This document shows positions 10,053 to 18,745 of a DNA stretch of 49,488 bases, piece after piece (within the stretch, counting starts at the first letter, position 1; each line of letters begins with the position of its first letter). This stretch comes from Chloroflexota bacterium. GTDB lineage: Bacteria > Chloroflexota > Dehalococcoidia > SHYD01. The notes under the pieces were generated by a model, which was given only the letters and a program-made list of their open reading frames with translations, was not told where the DNA came from and ran no database searches. The DNA is taken from positions 1 through 49,488 of the forward strand of contig JACPQN010000008.1 of NCBI GenBank assembly GCA_016190485.1. The letters run 5' to 3'. The position numbers and the translations under genes were made by a program.

Positions 10053-11441
10053 ATGAGCTATCAGCGCTACCAGGAGGCAGTGGCCTACACGGAGTCCTTC
10101 ATCCGTGGCCCCTCGGACGCGCCCCGGAGCCGGGAAGAGCAGGAGGCCGCCTGGCAGGCGCGGTTGCCCAGCATGGCGCGCCTGCTGGCTCGGATGGGCG
10201 ACCCCCACCTCCGCTACCCCACCGTGCATGTGGGTGGCACCTCCGGCAAAGGCTCCACTAGCGCGATCATGGCCGCCATCCTGCGGGCTGCGGGCTACCG
10301 GACAGGCCTGCACACCAGCCCCTATCTTCAGACGGCGGCGGAGAAGGTGTGCATCAACGGTAGTCCCATCCCTCCGCAGGACTTCGTCGCCCTGGTGGAC
10401 TGGGCCAGGCCATGGCTGGAGTCCACCGGCGGCGAGCACCTGAACTACGTGCAGGTGTGGACCGCCCTGACCCTGGCCTACTTTGCCCAGCGGCAGGTGG
10501 ACGCGGCCGTGGTGGAGGTGAGCCTGGGCGGGCGCTACGACTACACCAACGTGATCACGCCGGCCGTCACGGCCATCACTAGCGTGGACTTCGACCACAC
10601 GACAGTGCTGGGGAACACGCTGGAAGAGATCGCCTGGCACAAGGCGGGCATCGTCAAACCCGGCGTCCCCGTGGTCACCGGCGTGCAACCACCCGAGGCC
10701 CTGGCCGTTGTCGCCGCAGAGTGCCAGATCCGGGGCGCGCCGCTGTACCGCCTCGGGCAAGAGGCGGGGTACACCCTCAAGCGCCTGGACCTCTGCGGCG
10801 CCGTCTTCGACTGGCGTGGTTTCGGCCGCTGCTACCTGGACCTGGAGCTGGGGCTGCTGGGAGAGCACCAGGTGCGTAACGCGTCGCTGGCTGTGGGCAT
10901 GGCCGAGGTCCTGCGCGGGCAGGGCTGGCGCATCACCGAGGACGCCATCCGGCAGGGGCTGCGAGAAGCCAGCATCCCCGGCAGGCTGGAGGTGATGCAG
11001 CAGCAGCCCCTGGTGATCCTGGACGGCGCCCATAACCCGGAGAAGGGCCGCACCCTGCGGCGCGCGTTGGAGCAGCTTTTTCCGGGCCGGCCCCTGGCGC
11101 TGGTGCTGGGCATCGGCGCGGCCAAGGAGTCGCCTGAGATCATCCGCACCCTCGCGCCAGGCGCCAAGCTGGTGGTCTGCACCGCGGCCAGCGTCACAGG
11201 CAAGCCGGCCATCTTGCCCCAGGAGCTCCTGGAGCAGGCCCGCTCCCTGGGTGTCCCGACCACGGCTCATGCCGACCCCCACGCCGCGCTGGACCTGGCC
11301 CTGGCCGCAGCCACGGACGACGCCGTGGTGTGTGTCACCGGCTCCCTCTTCCTGGTGGGCCAGCTACGGGAGCGCTGGTATCCTTCCCAGGGCATCCTCG
11401 ACGCCGCCACGCAGCAGGGCGCGCCCCCGGCGGGAGGATGA
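10053..11441 (+). CDS. folC: Folylpolyglutamate synthase / dihydrofolate synthase FolC
   Basis: 462 residues from ATG 10053 (MSYQRYQEAVAY), which fits the family N-terminus better than an extension into the preceding gene. It adds glutamates to folates by an ATP-dependent, Mur-ligase-like mechanism. The P-loop is HVGGTSGKGSTS with Lys66, followed by TGLHTSPYL, EVSLGGRYDYTNVI, TSVDFDHTTVLG and AWHKAGIVKPGVP. The C-terminal ligase domain has LDGAHNPEKG. All the usual substrate motifs are present and the length is typical. It lies 7 bp after the MbfA-like gene. Confidence 0.93.
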   Translation: MSYQRYQEAVAYTESFIRGPSDAPRSREEQEAAWQARLPSMARLLARMGDPHLRYPTVHVGGTSGKGSTSAIMAAILRAAGYRTGLHTSPYLQTAAEKVCINGSPIPPQDFVALVDWARPWLESTGGEHLNYVQVWTALTLAYFAQRQVDAAVVEVSLGGRYDYTNVITPAVTAITSVDFDHTTVLGNTLEEIAWHKAGIVKPGVPVVTGVQPPEALAVVAAECQIRGAPLYRLGQEAGYTLKRLDLCGAVFDWRGFGRCYLDLELGLLGEHQVRNASLAVGMAEVLRGQGWRITEDAIRQGLREASIPGRLEVMQQQPLVILDGAHNPEKGRTLRRALEQLFPGRPLALVLGIGAAKESPEIIRTLAPGAKLVVCTAASVTGKPAILPQELLEQARSLGVPTTAHADPHAALDLALAAATDDAVVCVTGSLFLVGQLRERWYPSQGILDAATQQGAPPAGG

Positions 11442-11460
11442 GGCGCTGATCGGCATCCTG

Positions 11461-12144
11461 GTGCCCCTGGGCATCCTGGCCTTCGTGGCGGTGCTCGTCG
11501 CCCTGGGGGTGTATGTGGCGCTGCGGATGCGGGCGGGCCAGCCCGTGGGCTTTACCTTTCGCACCGTCGTCCTGGCCTACTTCTCCATGATGAGCATTGC
11601 GAGCTTCCTGGTGCTAGCGGCCGGCCTCACCTCCGGCGCCAAGGCCGGCCTGTCTGATGCCCTCGGGCGGGAGTTCAGCTACTTCACGCCGCCCAAGCTC
11701 CGTCCGGCGCCCCCGGAGGGTCCGGGCAGCGGCAGAGGGGGCGAACTGCGCCCCCCCTCCGAGGAGGAGCAGGCCCGCAACCAGCGGCAGGTGGAGCGCC
11801 AGTACCAGGAGGACTGGATCCAGGCCGGCAGCCTGGTAGCGGTGGGAAGCCTGCTGTGGGCCCTGCACCTGTGGGGCCGGCGCAAGGCGGAGTCCCAGGA
11901 CGAGGCCTCCGCGCCCTTCTTCCGGCGGGCCTCCACCACCATGCTGCTGGCCATCGCCGGTATTGCGGGCATCATCAGCCTGCCCACGGGCATCTACGAG
12001 CTCCTGCGCTACCTCCTCCTCCCTACCGACGACTTGTTCTCCCGCCAGCCCCCCGGCAGTACCCTGGCCATGGCGCTGGTCTTTGTCCCTATCTGGCTGT
12101 ACTATCTCCTGCAGGCGCTGCGCCGCAGCGGAGCGGAAGCGTAG
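11461..12144 (+). CDS. Multi-pass membrane protein of unknown function (DUF5671-like)
   Basis: The frame is open well upstream, inside folC, but the protein-like part begins just after the folC stop. GTG 11461 gives 227 residues; a CTG at 11446 close behind GGGAGGATGAGG is possible. There are about four to five hydrophobic segments: 1-25, 37-60, a pair around residues 122-137 and 161-180, and 200-222. Between them lies a charged, Pro/Gly/Glu-rich loop at about 75-115. The pattern reminds me of DUF5671 membrane proteins, but this is recollection only. It sits between folC and hisF with very short gaps, so it is co-transcribed with housekeeping genes. Confidence 0.55.
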   Translation: MPLGILAFVAVLVALGVYVALRMRAGQPVGFTFRTVVLAYFSMMSIASFLVLAAGLTSGAKAGLSDALGREFSYFTPPKLRPAPPEGPGSGRGGELRPPSEEEQARNQRQVERQYQEDWIQAGSLVAVGSLLWALHLWGRRKAESQDEASAPFFRRASTTMLLAIAGIAGIISLPTGIYELLRYLLLPTDDLFSRQPPGSTLAMALVFVPIWLYYLLQALRRSGAEA

Positions 12145-12146
12145 CT

Positions 12147-12923
12147 ATGCTCACCAAACGCATCATCCCCTGCCTCGACGTGAAGGCCGGCCGGGTTGTC
12201 AAGGGCGTCCGGTTCCGAGACCATCGGGACGCCGGCGACCCCGTCGAGCTGGCCTCCTTCTATAACAGCGAAGGGGCCGACGAGCTGGTCTTCTACGACA
12301 TCACGGCCTCCAGCGACGAACGGCCTATCATGCTCCAGGTGGTCGAGCGGGTGGCTGACCAGGTCTTTATCCCTCTCACCGTGGGCGGCGGCCTGCGCAC
12401 CGTTGAGGACATCCGCCGCATGTTGGAGGCCGGCGCCGACAAGGTCTCCATCAACACCGCCGCGGTGCAGAACCCCTCCCTCATCACCCAGGGCGCGCAG
12501 CGCTTCGGCAGCCAGTGCATCGTCCTGGGCATGGACGCGCAGCGGGTCCCCGGCGCGCAGCCGGTCTGCTGGGAGGTCTACACCCATACTGGGGCAGACG
12601 GCGGCCGCCGAACGGGTATGGACGCGGTGGAGTGGGCGCAGCGCTCCGTGGAGCTGGGCGCGGGCGAGATCGTGGTGAACAGCATCGACGCCGACGGCAC
12701 CCAGGTCGGCTACGACCTGGCGCTGCTCCGGGCCATCTCCGAGGCGGTGACGGTGCCGGTGGTGGCCAGCGGCGGCGCGGGTACGCTGGACCACCTGGCC
12801 CAGGCCATCACCCAGGGCAAGGCCGACGCCGTCCTGGCCGCCAGCATCTTTCACTACGGCGCCTACCGCATCCGCCAGGCCAAGGAGTACCTGGCAGAGC
12901 AGGGCATTCCTGTCCGGCTGTGA
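12147..12923 (+). CDS. hisF: Imidazole glycerol phosphate synthase cyclase subunit HisF
   Basis: A 258-residue (beta/alpha)8 barrel that cyclises PRFAR with ammonia from HisH to give imidazole glycerol phosphate and AICAR. The start [20 protein letters not shown] places catalytic Asp11 correctly; the second catalytic Asp is in [11 protein letters not shown]. Phosphate sites VGGGLRT and ASGGAG are present. The segment after [26 protein letters not shown] is slightly longer than in the shortest HisF proteins but otherwise normal. It begins 2 bp after the preceding membrane-protein gene. Confidence 0.95.
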   Translation: MLTKRIIPCLDVKAGRVVKGVRFRDHRDAGDPVELASFYNSEGADELVFYDITASSDERPIMLQVVERVADQVFIPLTVGGGLRTVEDIRRMLEAGADKVSINTAAVQNPSLITQGAQRFGSQCIVLGMDAQRVPGAQPVCWEVYTHTGADGGRRTGMDAVEWAQRSVELGAGEIVVNSIDADGTQVGYDLALLRAISEAVTVPVVASGGAGTLDHLAQAITQGKADAVLAASIFHYGAYRIRQAKEYLAEQGIPVRL

Positions 12924-12932
12924 ACCTGCCCG

Positions 12933-13202
12933 ATGCCTGTGGGCTTCCGGTACCCCAGTTCTTTGGCACAGAAGCTTGAGCAGCGTGGCATAAGTTTCGA
13001 GGAAGTCCAAAGGGTGCTTGAAACCGGGAAGGAAGCAGTCGCGCACTCCGACCGGAAGGGGAAGGTAGCAGTTTTCCCTTACAACGCTTATCGTAGGGGC
13101 AGGTGGTTCGAGGAAAAAGAAGTCCGTGTTATCTATAGGGAAGATCCTGATGGCTGGCTCTTTGTGTTTACGGCCATCGCCCGTTACGGGAGGTTCTCAT
13201 GA
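12933..13202 (+). CDS. DUF4258-like protein, possible toxin of a toxin-antitoxin-like pair
   Basis: An 89-residue protein. The N-terminal KLEQRGISFEEVQRVLETG and the C-terminal REDPDGWLFVFTAIARY follow the DUF4258 pattern (a small RelE/BrnT-like alpha-beta fold). The stop overlaps the next gene's start (ATGA), so the pair is translationally coupled. DUF4258 next to DUF2283 is a recurrent arrangement thought to be toxin-antitoxin-like, but toxicity is not established. There is no clear ribosome-binding site before the ATG at 12933, which lies 9 bp after hisF and may rely on read-through ribosomes. Confidence 0.7.
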   Translation: MPVGFRYPSSLAQKLEQRGISFEEVQRVLETGKEAVAHSDRKGKVAVFPYNAYRRGRWFEEKEVRVIYREDPDGWLFVFTAIARYGRFS

Positions 13203-13417
13203 AGGTGCGTTACGACAGGAAGTTCGACATTGCCGATATCATTCTAAGCGATGACCTCGCCGGGCTCACCAGCGAACTGGTGCGAGACAATTTCGTGTTG
13301 GATTTTGCTGAAGAGATCCTGGTGCGGATCGAGGTGCAGCAGGCATCGCAACACCTGGACTCGCGCCTGTTGGAAGGCGCGGAGACGTATCAGAGCACGG
13401 TGGGGACGAGAAAATAG
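13199..13417 (+). CDS. DUF2283-like small protein, partner of the DUF4258 gene
   Basis: A 72-residue protein opening MKVRYDRKFDIADIILSDD, close to the DUF2283 signature of a short beta-rich fold, with NFVLDFAEEILVRIEVQQAS in the middle. Such proteins accompany DUF4258 genes and are proposed antitoxins. It starts within the stop of the upstream gene (ATGA overlap) and ends 11 bp before the nitrilase gene. Confidence 0.7.
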   Translation: MKVRYDRKFDIADIILSDDLAGLTSELVRDNFVLDFAEEILVRIEVQQASQHLDSRLLEGAETYQSTVGTRK

Positions 13418-13428
13418 AGGAGCGCACC

Positions 13429-14409
13429 ATGGCTGAGCAGATATTCACCATCGCTGCCATCCAGGCCGCACCGGTCTTCCTCGATCGTGAAGCTACTATC
13501 AAGAAGGCGTGCGACCTGGTGGCCGAAGCGGCCCGCCACGGGGCACGCCTGGTGGTCTTCCCGGAAGCCTTCGTCCCCGCCTACCCGGACTGGGTCTGGG
13601 CGGTGCCGCCGGGCCAGGAAGGCCTCCTCAACGACCTCTACGCCCGACTCCTGGACCAGGCGGTGGCGGTGCCCGGCCCGGCCACGGAGCAGCTCTGCCG
13701 GGCGGCGCGCCAGGCCAACGCCTACGTGGTCATCGGCATAAACGAGCGCAACGTCGAGGCCAGCGGCGGCAGCCTCTACAACACCCTGCTCTACATCGAC
13801 CCTCAGGGAAAGCTGATGGGCAAGCACCGGAAGCTGGTGCCCACAGGGGCCGAGCGCCTGGTGTGGGCCCAGGGCGACGGCAGCACCCTGCAGGTCTTCG
13901 ACACCCCTCTGGGCAAGCTGGGGGGCCTCATCTGCTGGGAGAACTACATGCCCCTGGCCCGCTATGCCATGTACGCATGGGGCACGCAGATCTACGTGGC
14001 CGCCACCTGGGACCGGGGCGAACCCTGGCTTTCGACCCTCAGGCACATCGCCAAAGAGGGTAGAACCTACGTGGTAGGCTGTTGCTCCATCCTCCGCAAG
14101 GGCGACATCCCCGATTCCGTCCCTTTCAAGGTGCGCTTTTACGCCGACGCCGATGAGTGGATTAACGTCGGTGACAGCGCTATCGTGAATCCCGACGGGG
14201 AGTTCATCGCCGGTCCTGTCCGACTGAAAGAAGACATCCTCTACGCTGAAATTGACCCCCGCCAGATGCGCGGCCCCAAATGGATGCTGGACGTGGCCGG
14301 CCATTACGGGCGCCCCGACGTCTTCCAGTTCGGCGTAAACCGCGTAGCGCACCCAATGATAACGGCGGTCTCAGCATCGCCGACATCTCGTGCCCGCGGG
14401 ACGCCGTAA
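13429..14409 (+). CDS. Nitrilase-type carbon-nitrogen hydrolase
   Basis: 326 residues. The Glu-Lys-Cys triad is at Glu46 (VVFPEAFVP), Lys135 (GKHRKLVPTG) and Cys169 (GGLICWENYMP). The CWEN context and the length are those of true nitrilases (nitrile to carboxylate plus ammonia) rather than amidases. The natural substrate cannot be read from sequence. AGAGGAGCG lies about 6 nt before the ATG. The last 20 residues (ITAVSASPTSRARGTP) are Ser/Thr-rich and unlike the conserved part. It precedes an aldo/keto reductase by 48 bp. Confidence 0.88.
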   Translation: MAEQIFTIAAIQAAPVFLDREATIKKACDLVAEAARHGARLVVFPEAFVPAYPDWVWAVPPGQEGLLNDLYARLLDQAVAVPGPATEQLCRAARQANAYVVIGINERNVEASGGSLYNTLLYIDPQGKLMGKHRKLVPTGAERLVWAQGDGSTLQVFDTPLGKLGGLICWENYMPLARYAMYAWGTQIYVAATWDRGEPWLSTLRHIAKEGRTYVVGCCSILRKGDIPDSVPFKVRFYADADEWINVGDSAIVNPDGEFIAGPVRLKEDILYAEIDPRQMRGPKWMLDVAGHYGRPDVFQFGVNRVAHPMITAVSASPTSRARGTP

Positions 14410-14457
14410 CCGGGAGAAGCGTCCCCGGCACATCAGCTTATGGCTGCGGAGGCAACC

Positions 14458-15294
14458 ATGGAACAGCGCCCCCTGGGGAGTACCGGCATCCGCGTCCCCG
14501 TCCTGGCCCTGGGCTGCGGCCGCCTCTCCATCACCGCTATGGAGGAGCAGGAGGCCCTGACCCTGCTGCAGCGAGCGCTGGAGCTGGGCGTGACCTACTG
14601 GGACACCGCCACCTCCTACGGCCAAGGGGAGAGCGAGCGGCGCATCGGACGCGTGCTGGCCGCCCGCCGCGGAGACGTCTTCCTGGCCACCAAGATCGAC
14701 GCCCGCAGCCAGGATGCCGCCGCGCAGGAGCTGGAGGAGAGCCTGAACCGGCTGGGCGTGGACCACGTGGACCTGCTCCAGCTCCACGGCGTCAACGATA
14801 ACGCGACCCTGGAGCGCGTGCTGGCCCCCCAGGGCGCCCTGCGGGCCCTGGAGGCCGCCCGCCATGCCGGCAAGGTGCGCTATATCGGGATCACGGGGCA
14901 CCAGAGCCCGGCGGTGCTGGCCCGTGCCCTGGAGTCCTACGCCTTCGATACCGTCCTGATGCCCGTGGGCAGCATGGACCACCTGTACGGCGACTTTCTG
15001 CCCGTGGTAGGCCCAGCCGCGGCCCGCACGGGCGCGGCCATCCTGGGCATGAAGGTCTTCGGCCACGGGGCCTACCAGGGGCCCAGCGGCCTCGCGCTGC
15101 GCCACGCGCTCCAGCAGCCCGTGGCCGCCGCGGTGGTGGGCATGAGTTCTGTGGCGCAACTGGAGGAGAACGTGCGGATCGCCGAGGCCTTTACGCCCCT
15201 GAGCCCCGCGGAACAGGCGGAGCTGGCCGCGGCGGCCCGCCAAACCGCCACCCTGGAGCAGATGTGGTGGCGCCAACCGGTGGCGGCTCGATAG
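14458..15294 (+). CDS. Aldo/keto reductase
   Basis: 278 residues from ATG 14458, chosen because GCGGAGG lies 6 nt upstream; an in-frame ATG at 14440 has no such site. The AKR tetrad is recognisable: Asp in WDTATSYG, Tyr in the same motif, Lys in LATKIDARS and His in LLQLHGV. The opening EQRPLGSTGIRVPVLALGCGRL is a typical NAD(P)H-dependent oxidoreductase start. Near the C-terminus, AAVVGMSSVAQLEENV binds the dinucleotide. The substrate is unknown. A HEPN gene follows after only 1 bp. Confidence 0.88.
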   Translation: MEQRPLGSTGIRVPVLALGCGRLSITAMEEQEALTLLQRALELGVTYWDTATSYGQGESERRIGRVLAARRGDVFLATKIDARSQDAAAQELEESLNRLGVDHVDLLQLHGVNDNATLERVLAPQGALRALEAARHAGKVRYIGITGHQSPAVLARALESYAFDTVLMPVGSMDHLYGDFLPVVGPAAARTGAAILGMKVFGHGAYQGPSGLALRHALQQPVAAAVVGMSSVAQLEENVRIAEAFTPLSPAEQAELAAAARQTATLEQMWWRQPVAAR

Positions 15295-15295
15295 C

Positions 15296-15694
15296 ATGCC
15301 CGAGCGCAGCGCCGACTGGCTGGCCCAGGCAGAGCGAGACCTGGAGATGGCCCGCCTTGCTTTACAGGGGGGAATTTATGAGTGGGCCTGTTTTGTGTCC
15401 CAGCAAGCCGCGGAGAAGGCGGTCAAAGCCCTGTACGAGTCTCTCCACGGCACGACCAGAGGTCATTCGGTGAGTCGGTTACTGCAACTGCTCCCGGCCG
15501 AAGTTGCTCCTCCCGTTGAACTGCTCGACAAAGCCCGGACCCTCGATCAGTACTACATCCAACCTCGCAATCCCAACGGATTCGACGTAGGGGCCCCGAA
15601 AGATTACTATACCCAAGAGAACGCGACTCTAGCCCTGGAACATGCAAAAACGATCGTTGAATTCTGTAGAGGTATGGTTTCTCGACGGTCCTGA
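15296..15694 (+). CDS. HEPN-domain protein
   Basis: A 132-residue helical protein. The opening DWLAQAERDLEMARLAL, then YEWACFVSQQAAEKAVKALYES and RGHSVSRLLQLL, are characteristic of the HEPN family found next to nucleotidyltransferase domains. The C-terminal YYIQPRNPNG and TQENATLALEHAKTIVEFC also fit. In known HepT/MntA pairs the HEPN protein is the RNase toxin; this one has the GHS type of motif and not an evident R-x4-H RNase motif, so toxicity is uncertain. It overlaps the MNT gene by 53 bp. Confidence 0.85.
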   Translation: MPERSADWLAQAERDLEMARLALQGGIYEWACFVSQQAAEKAVKALYESLHGTTRGHSVSRLLQLLPAEVAPPVELLDKARTLDQYYIQPRNPNGFDVGAPKDYYTQENATLALEHAKTIVEFCRGMVSRRS

Positions 15695-16022
15695 GGTCGT
15701 TGCGCAGCTGCGGCGGGCTGCCCAGCGCCTGGTGGCCCAGAACTCGCGCGTCCGCTCCGTCATCCTCTTCGGTTCACTAGCCCAGGGCAACTACACGGCT
15801 CGCAGCGATGCCGACATCTGTATTGTCCTCCGAGATAGTGACGAAGCTAGACCCATCGACCGGATACCCACCTACCTCGGCCACTTCCTGGGCGCGCCTG
15901 TCCCCGTCGACCTCCTTATTTACACGCAGCAGGAGCTGGCAAGCATGCGCCAGCGCGGGATTAAACTCGCGAGAGAGCTGATGGACCGGAGTGTCCTGCT
16001 GGCTGGAGCGACGCTGGAGTAG
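15642..16022 (+). CDS. Minimal nucleotidyltransferase (MNT), partner of HEPN
   Basis: 126 residues with the nucleotidyltransferase signature ILFGSLAQGNYTARSDADI, that is GS-x10-DxD, and a third acidic residue in VPVDLLIY. MntA-type proteins adenylylate the HEPN partner to silence it. The start is uncertain because the ATG at 15642 lies inside the HEPN gene in another frame. The first 30 residues are loosely conserved and a later start cannot be excluded. The coupled HEPN-MNT order is the common one. Confidence 0.85.
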   Translation: MQKRSLNSVEVWFLDGPEVVAQLRRAAQRLVAQNSRVRSVILFGSLAQGNYTARSDADICIVLRDSDEARPIDRIPTYLGHFLGAPVPVDLLIYTQQELASMRQRGIKLARELMDRSVLLAGATLE

Positions 16023-16116
16023 CGTCCGAATCGCCTATCTCTCTGAGGAGATCCGACTCGCACACTGGGAGATGGCTGTTCATGCAGTGCCATTCGCCCG
16101 AGAGAGGAGGCCCACG

Positions 16117-17448
16117 ATGTCGGAAGATGCAGCCTCCCTGCTTGTTCAGGGGATCGCCTGGGCAAAGGAAGGCGATAAGCGGCAAGCCCGAGACTACCTG
16201 GAGCGAGCGCTGCTCTGGGACCCCGACTACGACCAGCGGGCCAAAGCCCTGCTGTGGCTGGCCAAGGTCTCCGACGATCCCCAGGAGAAGCGCAACTTTC
16301 TCGAGGGCGCGCTGGCCATCAACCTGACCAACCCGGAGGCCCGGCAAGAACTGGCCATTCTGGAAGGCCGCCTCACCCCCAAGGAGATCATCGACCCCTT
16401 CCGGCCTCCGGGGCCGGCTGATGCGGCGCCGGGCCCGGAGGTGGCGCAGGGGCAGTCCCTCGTCTGCCCCAACTGCGGCAGCTCCCTCTCCGCCCCCCCA
16501 GGGCAAACAACCCTGGCATGCCCGCGCTGCGGCTACCAGCAAGCCCTGTCCACAGTGGGAGGAAGGATCTCTTCCCCTCAGCCACAGGACTTCATTGCCA
16601 CGGCCCTGACCGCCCGGGGCCACCAGTGGGAGCTACCCCACGAGCGCGTCCTCACCTGCGGGGGCTGTGGCGCCACCTTCACCCTGCCACCGAGACGCAT
16701 TTCCGGCGCCTGCCCTTTTTGCGGCTCCAACCAGACAGCGGTGGCCTCGAAAAGGACCCAGCTGATCCAGCCCGGGGGAGTAGCTGCCTTTCAGTTTGAT
16801 GTGCTGCGAGCGTTGGCTCACACACGCCAGTGGCTCCGGGAGCAGCGGTTCCGGCCAGGAGACCTGGACACAAAGGCGACCTTCCGGCGGCCCAGTCCCA
16901 TGTACATCCCTTGCTGGTGTTTCACCGTAGGTGGCGCCGTGGACTGGCAGGGCATGATGCCGCAATCCGCCGGCGATGACACCGTCCTGGTACCGAGCGC
17001 TGGCGATTATCCGGTATCGGCGGAAGACGTCTTAGTCTCGGGAAGCCGTACCCTGCCAGAACAGCTCATGGCGGCCCTGCTGGTCAGCTACGACCTGAGG
17101 GCACTGGCCCCGTACACTCCAGACCTTTTGGCGGGCTGGCCCACGGAGGTCTATCAAGTAGCGCTGGTGGAGGCGTCGCTCACGGCCCACCAACACGCCT
17201 TCGAGCGGACGAAAAACGAGGCGAGCAAGAGCACCCTCCTTGCCGGGATGCGGGACCTGCAGTTCACCAGCGCGAATGTGACAGTCCTCAGCTTCAACTT
17301 GCTGCTGCTCCCCGTCTGGTCTACGGACTACACATACCAGAACCAACACTACCCCGTGCTCGTCAACGGGCAGACCGGGGCAGCGCAGGGAGAGGTGCCC
17401 CGCAGCGGCTGGCAAAAAGCCTTGGGAGGTCTTTTCGGAGAGCGGTAG
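16117..17448 (+). CDS. TPR-like and zinc-ribbon protein of unknown function
   Basis: 443 residues from ATG 16117, which has GAGAGGAGG 6 nt upstream. An in-frame open extension to 15991 overlaps the MNT gene and has no site. Residues 1-85 form TPR-like helices (WAKEGDKRQARDYLERALLWDPDY). Two four-Cys ribbons follow: Cys117/120/135/138 (CPNC, CPRC) and Cys181/184/199/202 (CGGC, CPFC). The last 220 residues are a beta-rich domain with several aromatic positions and no evident membrane segment. It ends 2 bp from the stop of the SPFH gene, which is convergent. The pair of ribbon-bearing proteins may act together on membranes or protein complexes, but no reaction is known. Confidence 0.65.
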   Translation: MSEDAASLLVQGIAWAKEGDKRQARDYLERALLWDPDYDQRAKALLWLAKVSDDPQEKRNFLEGALAINLTNPEARQELAILEGRLTPKEIIDPFRPPGPADAAPGPEVAQGQSLVCPNCGSSLSAPPGQTTLACPRCGYQQALSTVGGRISSPQPQDFIATALTARGHQWELPHERVLTCGGCGATFTLPPRRISGACPFCGSNQTAVASKRTQLIQPGGVAAFQFDVLRALAHTRQWLREQRFRPGDLDTKATFRRPSPMYIPCWCFTVGGAVDWQGMMPQSAGDDTVLVPSAGDYPVSAEDVLVSGSRTLPEQLMAALLVSYDLRALAPYTPDLLAGWPTEVYQVALVEASLTAHQHAFERTKNEASKSTLLAGMRDLQFTSANVTVLSFNLLLLPVWSTDYTYQNQHYPVLVNGQTGAAQGEVPRSGWQKALGGLFGER

Positions 17449-17450
17449 CT

Positions 17451-18533
17451 TTAGGTGGATTCTTCCACCTTGGCGCCGCAGCGGGAGCAGAACTGGGCGC
17501 CGGCCGGTAGCTCCGCTTGGCAGGCCTGGCAGCGGGTCAGCGTCTCCAGTTTAGCCCCACACCGGAGGCAGAAGTTAGCGTCGGCGGGGTTCTCAGCGTG
17601 GCAGGATGGACACGCCAGGGCGCTGGCGTGAGGCGGCAGCAAGGGCGGGCTTTCGCTATCCTGGGCGCTAGGCCCCGCAAGGGCTCGCCCCATGGCACTG
17701 GCCAGCGCCCCCCCGAGACCCAGACCAGCCACCAACCCAACGCCAGTGCCGGCGAGTCCGGGGCCGCCTTCTCCTTCCTGATGCGCGGCGTCGCCCAGGG
17801 CCTGCGCGGCCTTGAACTGCAGGTAGGCCTGGAGGTTACCCACAGCCCCCATGGCCGCTCGCTCATCCAGCGCCTTCTGGACGTCCTCAGTGGGAGTGAT
17901 GGCTTCAATGTACATCGTCCCCATTTCGATGCCCAGGTTCGAGAAGTCGCTCTTAACCTTCGCCTTGAGGGCAGCGCTCAGCTCGTCAAAGTTCGCAGGA
18001 AGATCCAGCAGCGTCGTCAGCGACGTGCCCATGAGGTCCGTGAGCCGGGATACGATGATGCCCCGCAGGAAGTCCTCAATATCAGTTGTCTGGTAGAGCC
18101 CGCGCGCACCGGCCACCGTCCCCACGAACATACGTGGCCCAATGATCTGCATGGAATAGGTCCCAAAGGCCCGCAGGCGCACCAGCCCCAGCTCCCGGTC
18201 CCGTAGGGTCACGGCCTGGGGCGTGCCCCACTTCATGTCGATGAGACGCCGCGTGTTGACGAAGTAGACTTCGGCCGTAAAGGGGCTTCTGCCGCTAAAC
18301 ACCATGCCGATGGCGTTCACCAGCAGGGGGATGTTTGCTGTGGTCAGTGTGTAGCGGCCGGGGCGGAAGACATCAAGCGCTTTGCCGCTACGGAAGAAGA
18401 TCGCCGTCTGGCCTTCCCGCACGATGAGCTGTGATCCAAGCCGAATGTCCCCGGCGCCGACCTCGGGCACCCGGCGGACCAGCTCATTCCCCTCGACGTC
18501 GGGGTACTCGATGACATCCAGCACACGTGGCAT
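17451..18533 (-). CDS. SPFH-domain protein with C-terminal double zinc ribbon
   Basis: 360 residues. The N-terminal 240 residues match SPFH/virion-core-like proteins (SQLIVREGQTAIFFRSGKALDVFRPGRYTLTT, then NTRRLIDMKWGTPQ). A glycine-rich hydrophobic stretch follows at about 262-292. The end has two CxxC ribbons (CPSC...CLRCG and CQAC...CSRCG), as in the YdjI-like group. ATG 18533 has AAAGGAGGAG about 5 nt upstream. Members of this group scaffold membrane microdomains. It converges with a zinc-ribbon protein whose stop is 2 bp away, and is divergent from hisIE. Confidence 0.85.
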   Translation of the reverse strand: MPRVLDVIEYPDVEGNELVRRVPEVGAGDIRLGSQLIVREGQTAIFFRSGKALDVFRPGRYTLTTANIPLLVNAIGMVFSGRSPFTAEVYFVNTRRLIDMKWGTPQAVTLRDRELGLVRLRAFGTYSMQIIGPRMFVGTVAGARGLYQTTDIEDFLRGIIVSRLTDLMGTSLTTLLDLPANFDELSAALKAKVKSDFSNLGIEMGTMYIEAITPTEDVQKALDERAAMGAVGNLQAYLQFKAAQALGDAAHQEGEGGPGLAGTGVGLVAGLGLGGALASAMGRALAGPSAQDSESPPLLPPHASALACPSCHAENPADANFCLRCGAKLETLTRCQACQAELPAGAQFCSRCGAKVEEST

Positions 18534-18745
18534 CGGCTCCTCCTTTGCTAGAGGGAACCCCTCTCTCCTCTGCTGAAGCCACCGGTAACGCGGTACACCC
18601 AGCCCGAGACATGGGCGAGAGTCGTGCCCGGGCGCTGTCGGCCCAACCTATCGGTCGGTACGTAGTATATCATAGGTCTAGGCTAAGGCTCCGCAGCCTC
18701 CAAATGTTACTAAACCATCGAGTCCGTAGATATGAGGAGTGAGCC

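Noticed and set aside
8855-10054. 399-residue minus-strand frame opposite the MbfA-like gene
   Set aside because: His- and Gln-rich antisense shadow with no domain.
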